Source of the DNA: Streptomyces capitiformicae
GTDB lineage: Bacteria; Actinomycetota; Actinomycetes; Streptomycetales; Streptomycetaceae
Length of the DNA: 64,000 nt
Assembly: GCF_002214185.1 (NCBI RefSeq)
Contig: NZ_CP022161.1
Coordinates: 10,237,486-10,301,485, forward strand
Reading direction: 5' to 3'
Shown here: in pieces, positions 54,471 through 62,715 of the stretch
Layout of the letters: every line of letters begins with the position of its first letter
Position numbering within the stretch: the stretch's first letter is position 1
Notes under the pieces: generated by a model
Told to the model about the DNA's origin: nothing
The model's database searches: none
The model's input: the letters and a program-made list of their open reading frames with translations, nothing else
Translations under genes and position numbers: made by a program

Positions 54471-55754
54471 TTGGACCCGCAAACTCTGCTTCTCTCCATC
54501 TTCACGCCGGAGGGGCGGGAGAACCCGTTCCCGGCGCTTGAAGCACTCCGCGAGACCGCCCCGGTCTACTACGACAAAGACCTCGACACCTATTTCCTGA
54601 CCACGTACGCGCATTGCCAGGCCGTGCTGACCGACACGGCCTTCCGCACCCCCGATCTGAGTTGGTGCGAGGAGCATCTCCCGGACTGGCGCGACCATCC
54701 CGCGGCCGACTTCTTCTACGCTTCGATGTTCCGCGCCAACCATCCCGACCACAGCCGGCTTCGCCGACTGGTCAATGCCGGGTTCACCCCTCGCCGCGTG
54801 GCAGCACTGCAATCCGCCGTCGAGGACCTGACCGACGGCTATCTCGACGCCTTGGCCGACGCCTCCGCGCACGGCCGTGCGGTCAACTTCCAGGAACTGG
54901 TCGGTTACCCCCTGCCCGTCGCGGTGGCGGGGGAGTTGATCGGTGTCCCGGCGGCGGACCGCCCCCGGTTCCGCAGGCTGGGCAGTGACGCCAGCCGGCT
55001 GCTCGAGCCGGTGCGCAGCCCGGAGGATTGGGCACGGGCCGACGCGGCGGTGACCGAACTGCGTGCGTACTTCGAGGAACTGCTCCAGCGCCGCCGGCGT
55101 GAGCCGCGCGAGGATCTCGCGACGGTGCTGCTGGAGGCCCAGGAGGGACAGGAGCGTCTGACCCGGCGGGAGTTGGTCGACACACTGCTCCTTGTCTTCG
55201 TCACCGGTTTCGAGACGGCCACGGCCACGCTCGGACTGGTCACCCACGCACTGCTGACACACCCGGACCAGCGGGACCTCGTGACGGGCGACCCCGAGCT
55301 CGCGGCTCAGGCGGTCGAGGAAGCGCTGCGCTGGGACTCGCCCGTCCTGATGACCGAGCGGATCGCCACCGAGCGGACCGAGATCGCAGGCGTGACCATC
55401 CCGGTTGGTGCCAACGTCACCACAGTCCTCACCGCGGCCAACCGGGACCCCGCCCAGTTCCCCGACCCGCACCGCTTCGACGTGCGGCGCTCCGGAACCA
55501 AGGTGCTCAGCTTCGGCGCCGGTCCCCACTACTGCCTGGGCGCCGCCCTGGCACGTCTGGAGGGCACGGTGGCCGTGCGCCGTCTCTTCGCCCGCTTCCC
55601 CGAGCTCGCCGTGTCGGGCGTCCCGGTGCGGCGCGAGTCCTACAGCCTCCGGGTCTACGAGAACCTCCCCCTGACGGCCCACGGCTCTGTGACATCCCCG
55701 GACCGGGCCACCACCATCACCCGCCACGAGAGCGAAGGAGTGACGTCGTCATGA
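54471..55754 (+). CDS. Cytochrome P450
   Basis: 427 residues; TTG start preceded by CGAGGA. Heme loop FGAGPHYCLGAALARLE with Cys355, ExxR helix in VEEALRWDSP, I-helix LLVFVTGFETATATLG where the usual GH/D-x-T pattern is GFET. Bacterial class I type, needing ferredoxin from elsewhere. First gene of the cluster; its stop overlaps the next ATG by 4 bp. Probably hydroxylates or desaturates the chain. Confidence 0.88.
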   Translation: MDPQTLLLSIFTPEGRENPFPALEALRETAPVYYDKDLDTYFLTTYAHCQAVLTDTAFRTPDLSWCEEHLPDWRDHPAADFFYASMFRANHPDHSRLRRLVNAGFTPRRVAALQSAVEDLTDGYLDALADASAHGRAVNFQELVGYPLPVAVAGELIGVPAADRPRFRRLGSDASRLLEPVRSPEDWARADAAVTELRAYFEELLQRRRREPREDLATVLLEAQEGQERLTRRELVDTLLLVFVTGFETATATLGLVTHALLTHPDQRDLVTGDPELAAQAVEEALRWDSPVLMTERIATERTEIAGVTIPVGANVTTVLTAANRDPAQFPDPHRFDVRRSGTKVLSFGAGPHYCLGAALARLEGTVAVRRLFARFPELAVSGVPVRRESYSLRVYENLPLTAHGSVTSPDRATTITRHESEGVTSS

Positions 55755-56884
55755 ATTTTCTCGGCACCGAGCGCGAGGTGCTCGAAGCGCTGCTCCCCGG
55801 TCTGGACGCAGCGCTCGCCCGCCACTCGCTGGCGGAGTTGGAGCGGCCCGGCGGCCCCGCCATCGCGGCGTTCCGGGAGGCCGGTGGTCCGGCCCTGCTG
55901 GTGCCGGCGCAGAACACCGGCATCGGGGCGGACCCGCTCCAGGCTGTGCGGCTGCAGAGGGCCGTGGGGGCACGTTGCCCGTCCCTGGCCGTGGCCACCA
56001 CGATGCATCACTTCTCCGTGGCGAGCCTCGTGGAGACCGCCAAGCACGGGGCGGGCTTCGAATGGATGCTGCTGGAGGCGATCGTCGGCAAGCGGATGCT
56101 GCTGGCCTCGGGATTCGCGGAGGGCCAGACCGGTCAGTCGATCCTGCGGCCCGCCATCCGCGCCGAGCGGCGCGGTGGCGACGTGGTGCTGAACGGCAGC
56201 AAGAAGCCGTGCAGCCTGGCCCACTCCATGGATCTGCTGACCGCTTCGGTGGTGATGGCGGACGACAGCGGCGTCGAACGACTGGCGGTGGCCATCGTCC
56301 CGGCCGAAACCAAGGGCGTGTCCGTACGCCCGTTCTGGCGCAGCACGGTGCTGGCCGGTGCCGAAAGCGAGGAAGTGGTCCTCGAGGACGTCGTGCTGGA
56401 CCCGCAGTTGGTCGTGCTCACCGATGTCGGAGCCGACGCCGTACTGGACTCGCTTCACATCGCGGGATTCCTCTGGTTCGAGCTGCTGATGACCGCCGGC
56501 TACCTGGGTACGGCGAGCGCCCTGGTGGAACGGGTGCTGCGGCACGGACGTTCCGCCGCCTTGGTGCGAGCGGAACTGGTGACAGACGTCAACGCGGCGA
56601 TGCTCGGGGTCGAGGCCGTGGCCCGCGCCATGCGGGAGTCGCAGGCATGGGACGAATCGCTGCTCGTGGACGCGCTCATGGCGCGCTATGCAGCGCAGGA
56701 CGCTATCGCGCGCACCACGCGAACCGCGCTGGAGGCGCTCGGCGGGATGTCGTTCATCACCTCGGACGAGGGGACGTACCTGGCGTCGGCGGCCGCGGGG
56801 CTGGGCTTCCACCCGCCGTCCCGGGGCCGGATGGCGCAGTCGCTGTGCGCGACCCTGGACGGAGAGCCGCTGCATGTCGGTTGA
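55751..56884 (+). CDS. Acyl-CoA dehydrogenase-like flavoprotein
   Basis: 377 residues. Fold of acyl-CoA dehydrogenases: LLASGFAEGQTGQSILRPAI and ERRGGDVVLNGSKKPCSLAH for the middle beta domain, and a four-helix C-terminal domain ending GGMSFITSDEGTYLASAAAG. In biosynthetic clusters such enzymes desaturate carrier-bound acyl chains. Its catalytic base cannot be fixed by eye. Coupled to the P450 (ATGA), and overlaps the next gene by 11 bp. Confidence 0.8.
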   Translation: MNFLGTEREVLEALLPGLDAALARHSLAELERPGGPAIAAFREAGGPALLVPAQNTGIGADPLQAVRLQRAVGARCPSLAVATTMHHFSVASLVETAKHGAGFEWMLLEAIVGKRMLLASGFAEGQTGQSILRPAIRAERRGGDVVLNGSKKPCSLAHSMDLLTASVVMADDSGVERLAVAIVPAETKGVSVRPFWRSTVLAGAESEEVVLEDVVLDPQLVVLTDVGADAVLDSLHIAGFLWFELLMTAGYLGTASALVERVLRHGRSAALVRAELVTDVNAAMLGVEAVARAMRESQAWDESLLVDALMARYAAQDAIARTTRTALEALGGMSFITSDEGTYLASAAAGLGFHPPSRGRMAQSLCATLDGEPLHVG

Positions 56885-58076
56885 GGGCCCACACGGGGAC
56901 GGCGACCCGCGGCGCTCCGCTCCGGGCGGACAGATGGTCCAGACGGCCCCGCGGTACACGGCGGAGTGTCTGACCACCGTCGACGACCTGCCGCGGGAGT
57001 TGTGGGACGCACTGGCGCCGGCCCACGATCCCATGTGGGGCCGGGAGGTCTTCACGGCCATGGAAGGGGCGGCCATCGGTCCGGACGTGTACGCCTACCT
57101 TCTCGTACGGGGAGACGACCGGCCGGTCGCGGTGCTGCCCCTCAGCGCGGTTCACGGTCTGCGGCTGGAGCGGGTCGTGGGTCCCGGCGAGCGGCGCCTG
57201 CTCGCCCCAGTGGCCCGGCTGTTCCCCCGGCTGCTGCGGGTGCCGATGCTCTTCTGCGGCAACTTCCTCGGGCAAGGGCACATCCCGGGCGAGGACCCGC
57301 TTGCGCCGCAGGCGGCCGAGCTGCTGGTGCGGGAAGTACTGCAGTTCGCCCGGCGGCACCGCCTGGGCACCGTCGTCTTCAAGGACTTCGCCCCCCGTGA
57401 CCTGGACGCGCTGCGCCCGGCGCTGGACGGCGAGGGGTTCTTCATCGTCGCCGGTCTGCCCGACACCGAACTCCTGCTAGGCCACCGCGACTTCGAGGAG
57501 TACCTCGTCTCGCTGCCGGCCAAGCCTCGCCGCAACGCCCGCAACAAGATACGCAAGTTCCGGGCACAGGAGGGACTGCGGATCGAGGTGCTTCAGGAGT
57601 TCGGCGACCTCGTCCCCGACATGATGGGGCTGTACCGGCAGGTGATGGACCGCGCCGACCAGACGCTCGACGTGCTCGACGAAACATTCGTCCGGCGCCT
57701 GGCCAACAGCCCGGACGCCGATCAGCGGCTGGTCGCCTGTTTCGAGGGCGACCGTCTTGTCGGCTATCTGCACTGCCTGTTCCGTGGCCGCGGCGCGGTC
57801 GGGGCCCGGATCGGTCTGGACTACCGGCTGGCCCACCGGGCGCGGCTCTACCACAACCTCCACTACGCGGCGATCGAGCTGGCGATCACCCGCGGCTGCC
57901 GCCACATCCGCTTCGCGCAGACCGCCTACGAGCCGAAACGGGAACTCGGCTGCGAACTGGTCGAGCAGAACTACGCGATGACCCACACCCGCCGGCTGCC
58001 CCGCGCCGTGCTGCGTCTGCTGTTGCCACGGGCGCTGGAAACCGCACGCGAACAGGCGCTGGCCCCGAAGTCCTGA
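56874..58076 (+). CDS. GNAT/FemAB-like acyltransferase
   Basis: 400 residues. C-terminal part fits the CelD/BioF2-like acetyltransferase fold (PF13480 or FemAB-like PF04339): LVGYLHCLFRGRGAVGARIG, LDYRLAHRARLYHNLHYAAI, CRHIRFAQTAYEPKRELG. A basic linker KPRRNARNKIRKF lies in the middle. Such enzymes move acyl or aminoacyl groups onto amines. In this cluster it may acylate the amine made by the aminotransferase. Start ATG 56874 (GGAG upstream); ATG 56934 is an alternative. Confidence 0.7.
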   Translation: MSVEGPHGDGDPRRSAPGGQMVQTAPRYTAECLTTVDDLPRELWDALAPAHDPMWGREVFTAMEGAAIGPDVYAYLLVRGDDRPVAVLPLSAVHGLRLERVVGPGERRLLAPVARLFPRLLRVPMLFCGNFLGQGHIPGEDPLAPQAAELLVREVLQFARRHRLGTVVFKDFAPRDLDALRPALDGEGFFIVAGLPDTELLLGHRDFEEYLVSLPAKPRRNARNKIRKFRAQEGLRIEVLQEFGDLVPDMMGLYRQVMDRADQTLDVLDETFVRRLANSPDADQRLVACFEGDRLVGYLHCLFRGRGAVGARIGLDYRLAHRARLYHNLHYAAIELAITRGCRHIRFAQTAYEPKRELGCELVEQNYAMTHTRRLPRAVLRLLLPRALETAREQALAPKS

Positions 58077-58133
58077 CCGCGACGTGCCTGCCGACGGCCG
58101 CCCCCTGCCACCCCCTACGAGAAAGAGACCGCC

Positions 58134-58586
58134 ATGCCCCTTGTCCAGGTCGAGATCACCATCGCTGCCCCGCCCGAGGACAGCTGGAAGGCTGTCGTCG
58201 ATGTCGAGAGCTACCCCGCCTGCATGGACAGCGTCCAGTCCGTGGTGGTCCTCGAAGGCTCCGGTGAGGACCGCAGGACGACGGCGTGGTCCGTCCGTCT
58301 GAAGGGCTCCGTTCTGGAGTGGGTGGAAGCGGAGCAGCTCGACCACGCGTCCCGGCGTTTCGACTTCCACCAGGTCAGCGGCGACCTCGCCCACTTCGTG
58401 GGGCACTGGGCGGTTCGCCCCTCCGACGGCGGCGGCAGCCTCGTGTCGCTGACGGTGGAGTTCGAGATTGGTATCCCCCTCCTCGCGGAGATGCTCAACC
58501 CGGTCGCCGCCGCCGCGCTGCGGGACAACGCCCGGCAGATGCTCCAGGCGCTGGAGCGGCGGCTCACCGCCGCTGTCGACGGCTGA
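58134..58586 (+). CDS. SRPBCC/cyclase-like protein
   Basis: 150 residues, the START-like fold (MPLVQVEITIAAPPEDSWKA, SYPACMDSVQSVVVLEG) with the long C-terminal helix ALRDNARQMLQALERRL. Similar to COQ10-type lipid carriers and aromatase/cyclases of polyketide pathways. AAAGAGA site upstream. May hold or fold the chain. Confidence 0.75.
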   Translation: MPLVQVEITIAAPPEDSWKAVVDVESYPACMDSVQSVVVLEGSGEDRRTTAWSVRLKGSVLEWVEAEQLDHASRRFDFHQVSGDLAHFVGHWAVRPSDGGGSLVSLTVEFEIGIPLLAEMLNPVAAAALRDNARQMLQALERRLTAAVDG

Positions 58587-58705
58587 GCCGGTGCTCGCCG
58601 CCTCCGTCCCCTCACCGATGCCGTCCCGAAAAGACCACGTACCCGGCTGTTCGTCCCCCGTCAAACGCGGCCCGGTCCGGCCGCCCCTTTCTACAGGAGT
58701 TCCCG

Positions 58706-59965
58706 TTGGGAACCAGCTCCATGACCAGCGCCCACGCCGCCAGCCGGGTGTTCGACACACTCCGCCGTCACCAGTCTCCGCAACTCGCCCTGACCGGCAA
58801 GCTCGCGGGGCAGGGTGCCGTGGAGTCCAGTGCGCTGGGCGCCCGTGTCACCCTCTCCGACGGCCGTTCCGTGCTCGACTTCGGCTCCTACGCCGTCACC
58901 CTGCTCGGCCACCGTCATCCCCGTGTGGTGGAAGCCGTCGGCCGACAGCTCGGCGTCATGCCGACGTCGACCCGCAGTCTGGCCAATCCCGTGGCGGCCG
59001 AGGCGGCGGCGCGGCTCGCCGACTACCTCGGGGGCGGACTGCCCAAGGTCTACTTCGGCCTCAACGGGGCCGACGCCGTCGAGGTGGCGGTGAAGCTCGC
59101 GCGGCTCGCCACCGGGCGGGAGCGGGTGCTGGCGGTGACCGGTGGTTACCACGGCAAGACGCTCGGGGCGCTCTCCCTCACGCACAGTCCGATGTTCCGG
59201 GCGGGACTGCGGGGCTGTGTGGTGGATGTCGTCCATCTAGACCCCCACGACCCGCATGCCGTCCGCGAACAGGTGTCGGCAGGCCCCGTCGCGGCCGTCG
59301 TCTTTGAGCCCGTGCAGGGCGAGAACGGCGCGGTTCCGCTGCCGACGGACGTCCTGCGGCAATGGTGCGAGGACGCCCGCGCCCACGGTGCCTTCGCGAT
59401 CGCCGACGAGATCCAGTGCGGGTTGCGGCGGTGCGGGGAGCGCTCGGTCGCCCTTGCCGACGGCCTGCCCGTCGACGCCGTGCTCGTCGGCAAGCCGCTC
59501 GGCGGCGGCGTGATGCCGCTGTCCGCCGTCGCATGCACCCAGGAGCTGTACCGGCCGCTGGAAATGGACCCGTTCCTTCATTCGGCGACCTTCGGAGGGC
59601 ACCCACTGAGCTGTGCCGCTCTCCCCGCCGCGCTGGACGCCGTCGAGGAACTCGCCGAACATGGCAGGAAGTTGTCGGACGCGCTCGTCGACGGTCTGCG
59701 TGACCTCCGGCAGCGTCATCCCCGCGTGATGAGCGGATACCACGGCCGGGGACTGCTGTGGGGCATCGACTTCACCACACCCGCGGCGGCGGGCGAGACC
59801 GTGGTCTCGCTGGCCAACAACGGGCTGCTGGTCTCCCCGTGCCTGGGCCGCCCGACCACTGTGCGTCTCCTCCCGCCGCTCGTCACCACCGATGCGGAGT
59901 TGGACGAGGCCATGGACATCCTCGACACCGCGCTGACGGCGGCCGGCACGGCGGTCCACGACTGA
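58706..59965 (+). CDS. Class III PLP-dependent aminotransferase
   Basis: 419 residues. TTG 58706 is chosen because AGGAG lies 6 nt upstream; ATG 58721 has none. PLP site: LNGADAVEVAVKLAR, GGYHGKTLGALSLTH, FAIADEIQCGLRR (Asp234) and VGKPLGGGVMPLSAV (Lys263). Fold type I, omega-aminotransferase group. Such enzymes aminate aldehydes. With the thioester reductase in the cluster, the natural substrate is a terminal aldehyde on the chain. Confidence 0.88.
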   Translation: MGTSSMTSAHAASRVFDTLRRHQSPQLALTGKLAGQGAVESSALGARVTLSDGRSVLDFGSYAVTLLGHRHPRVVEAVGRQLGVMPTSTRSLANPVAAEAAARLADYLGGGLPKVYFGLNGADAVEVAVKLARLATGRERVLAVTGGYHGKTLGALSLTHSPMFRAGLRGCVVDVVHLDPHDPHAVREQVSAGPVAAVVFEPVQGENGAVPLPTDVLRQWCEDARAHGAFAIADEIQCGLRRCGERSVALADGLPVDAVLVGKPLGGGVMPLSAVACTQELYRPLEMDPFLHSATFGGHPLSCAALPAALDAVEELAEHGRKLSDALVDGLRDLRQRHPRVMSGYHGRGLLWGIDFTTPAAAGETVVSLANNGLLVSPCLGRPTTVRLLPPLVTTDAELDEAMDILDTALTAAGTAVHD

Positions 59966-60072
59966 CCGCAGGTCCCGCGAGCGTTGCCGCTCCACCGCAC
60001 GACTCCGGAAACTCACCCTCCGGATATGAACCATCACCTCCTCTCACTCATACCAGCATCAAAGGAACCGAG

Positions 60073-60390
60073 TTGACGCACAACGGCCCCGCGGGCACCA
60101 GGACCGCTGACTCTGTCGGCGTACCGTCCTCTTCTGACACGTCCTCTGCCGACCTGTCCGCCGTGGTCCGCGAGACCATCGCGGAGGTCCTCGGGACCAC
60201 GCCCGACGCCATCGTGGACAGCACCGACCTGCGAACCGAGTACGGCATCGACAGCCTGGAGCTGATGGCGATCGGAGCCCAGCTCGAACGCGTACTGAAC
60301 GTGCCGATATCGGCCGAGGACCTGATGGGGGCCGACACCGTCGGCCAGGCCGTCGAACTCCTCGCGCAGCGGAAGACGGGGCGGGAATGA
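60073..60390 (+). CDS. Acyl carrier protein
   Basis: 105 residues; TTG start with AAAGGAACCGAG upstream. A disordered 25-residue lead precedes the helical carrier domain (VVRETIAEVLGTTPDAIVDS). The phosphopantetheine site is Ser61 in EYGIDSLELMA. Stop overlaps the ketosynthase ATG by 4 bp, which indicates a cognate pair. The phosphopantetheinyl transferase must come from elsewhere. Confidence 0.85.
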   Translation: MTHNGPAGTRTADSVGVPSSSDTSSADLSAVVRETIAEVLGTTPDAIVDSTDLRTEYGIDSLELMAIGAQLERVLNVPISAEDLMGADTVGQAVELLAQRKTGRE

Positions 60391-61655
60391 CTCCGCAACA
60401 GCACCACTCAACGGCCGGCCGATGGCCGTCCGAACGCCCGCGCGTCGTCGTCACCGGGATCGGTGTGAAGACCCCGGCAGGCCTCACCCTGGATGAGGTC
60501 ATGAGCACTGTCCTGGCAGCACGCTCCACCGCCGCGCTCCACGACGAGCTGGCCGAAGGCAGCTCTCCGGTGCACTTCGCCTGCCGTGTGCCCGAGTTCG
60601 ACCCCGAGCCCTACGTCACCCGCCGGGAGCGCCGCCAGATCGACCGCCCCACCGAACTGGCGCTGTGCGCCGCCGTTGACGCCGTCGAACAGGCCGCACT
60701 GTCCGGCCTGCCGTCGGCACGGGTGGGCGTCCATCTCGGCACGGGTATCGGGGGGCTGCCCACCATGGAGTCGAGCGTGCGTGAGCACTACGGGGACTCC
60801 AGGCGCATGCCCGTGCACGCCGTGCCCCGGACCATGGCCAACTCGGCCGCCGCCCGGGTGGCGATGCGCTACGGCTTCCGTGGTTCGTGCGTCACGTACA
60901 ACACGGCCTGTGCCAGCGGCGCCACAGCCATCGGGGAGGCCGCCCGCCGGATCCAGTACGGGGAGCTGGACGTCGCCGTCGGCGGCGGCTTCGATGCGGC
61001 GGTGACGGCTTTCATGCTCACCGGCTTCTCCCGGATGCAGGCGCTGTCCACCCGCAACGATGCTCCGGAGCAGGCGAGTCGCCCCTTCGACGCCCAGCGT
61101 GACGGCTTCGTCATGGGCGAGGGTGCCGCCGTCCTCGTACTGGAGCGACGCGAATCGGCGCTCGCCCGCGGGGCACACATCTTCGGCGAGGTCGCGGGGT
61201 ACGCCACGAACGCCGATGCCCACCACATCGTCGCACCGCATGCCGAGGGGACCGTCGCGGCCGTGTGCATGGCCGACGCCATCGCCGACGCCGGACTGCT
61301 GCCGGCCGATATCGGCCAGATCAACGCCCACGGTACCTCAACGCCGGCGAACGACAGTTCGGAGGCCACCGCCATACACCGGTGCTTCGACGGCCAGGCG
61401 CCGCCCGTGACCGCCGTCAAGGGCGTCACCGGGCATCTCATCGGTGGCTCCGGGGCGCTGGAGGCCGCCATCTCCCTGGTCTGCGCGGAGCGCAGGATCG
61501 TGCCGCCGGTCGCCAACCTCACGGAGCCCTCCGAGGCCGACCGGATCGACGTGGTCTTCGGTGCTCCACGCAGCGTGGACCGTGCCCCCGTGCTGTCCAA
61601 CTCCTTCGGTTTCGGCGGACAGAACGTCTGCCTGGTCCTGCTGCCCGCCACGTGA
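60387..61655 (+). CDS. Beta-ketoacyl synthase (FabF/KS)
   Basis: 422 residues. Catalytic triad visible: Cys175 in YNTACASGATA, His315 in INAHGTSTPAND, His350 in VKGVTGHLIGGSG, with Lys345. Elongates acyl chains on the carrier protein by decarboxylative condensation. No chain-length factor, acyltransferase, ketoreductase or dehydratase lies near, so it may perform one extension or borrow the fatty-acid synthase. Confidence 0.9.
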   Translation: MTPQQHHSTAGRWPSERPRVVVTGIGVKTPAGLTLDEVMSTVLAARSTAALHDELAEGSSPVHFACRVPEFDPEPYVTRRERRQIDRPTELALCAAVDAVEQAALSGLPSARVGVHLGTGIGGLPTMESSVREHYGDSRRMPVHAVPRTMANSAAARVAMRYGFRGSCVTYNTACASGATAIGEAARRIQYGELDVAVGGGFDAAVTAFMLTGFSRMQALSTRNDAPEQASRPFDAQRDGFVMGEGAAVLVLERRESALARGAHIFGEVAGYATNADAHHIVAPHAEGTVAAVCMADAIADAGLLPADIGQINAHGTSTPANDSSEATAIHRCFDGQAPPVTAVKGVTGHLIGGSGALEAAISLVCAERRIVPPVANLTEPSEADRIDVVFGAPRSVDRAPVLSNSFGFGGQNVCLVLLPAT

Positions 61656-61675
61656 ACTTCTGAGGAACTCCTGCC

Positions 61676-62715
61676 ATGCGCATCCTCTCACTGGTGCCAC
61701 CGGTGTCGTCGGCGCCGAAGTCGCCTCGCGTCTCGCCGCCGGGACCGCCGACCGCAGCGGCCCCCAGATCGTCCCCACCGCACGCCGCCCCACCGGGAAC
61801 TCGCCCGTGCGCTGGGACATCGGCGCCGAGCCGGCGCCCGATGCCCTGACCGCCCGGCCGTGGGACGTCATCGTGCACACAGCGGCCTCCACTCGTTGGA
61901 CCATGACCCGTGACGAGGCCACCGACGCCAACATCCGCACGCTGCGCGAGGTGCTCGCACTGGCCGGTCCCGACACCCATGTGGTGCATGTGTCCACCGC
62001 CTACGTCGGTGGCGTGCGTGCCCCGGAGGATCTACGGGGCGCCGAGTTCGAGGGCTACCGCAACGGCTACGAGTGGTCGAAGGCCGTATGCGAGGACATC
62101 GTGACGACCGAGCACCGCGGACCGGTGACCATCGTCCGTCCACCACTGGTCATGGGACGCCGCGAGGACGGCCGCATCGCCCGCTTCTCCGGCCCTTACA
62201 GCCTCTTCCCCGCGTTCGTCTCCGGCCTCGCGGCCGTCGTTGTCGGCGACCCGGCCGGCTATGCCGAGATCAGCCCCGTGGACGAGGTCGCCGAGGTGAT
62301 CGCCGCCGCGGCTCTGGGTCCGGCACCGTCCGCGCCTCGCACCGAGGTGATCGCCGCAGGCCAGGACAGCCTGCGTCTGGACACCCTCGTCGACATCACA
62401 TGCGACACTCTCAACGCGTTCCGGGCCGAGCACGGCGTCGAACCGATCGCCAAGCCTCCGACGGTGTCCACCGAGAGCTGGAACCGCTTCTTCCTGCCGC
62501 TGGCCGAGCAGTGGCTCTCCCCGGTCCAGCAACAGGCCGTGAAGCTGCTGGCGATGTTCCAGAGCTACACCAGCATGAGCGAGCCGTTCCCGCCCACCTG
62601 TCGGGTGGCCGACCCGGGTGGGGTGATGGCGGCATCGGTACGGCACTGGGCGCAGAGCAAGCCACGCCAGGCGCTCGGCCGGCCCACACCGTGGACGCTG
62701 ATCAACGCCGAGTGA
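61676..62715 (+). pseudogene. Thioester-reductase-like SDR, frameshifted near the start
   Basis: After ATG 61676 the frame reads MRIL, then needs one extra C at about 61687 to continue as TGATGVVGAEVASRLAAGT. With that base restored it is a 346-residue extended SDR: NAD(P) motif TGATGVVG, HVSTAYVGG, catalytic Tyr/Lys in NGYEWSKAVCED, as in thioester/fatty acyl reductase domains. It would release the carrier-bound chain as an aldehyde. The shift may be a real mutation or a base-call error; all downstream sequence is intact. Confidence 0.8.

Noticed and set aside
54471..62715. Type II aromatic polyketide cluster
   Set aside because: There is a KS, an ACP and a cyclase-like protein but no chain-length factor or ketoreductase, and the reductase/aminotransferase pair points to a reduced, aminated chain.
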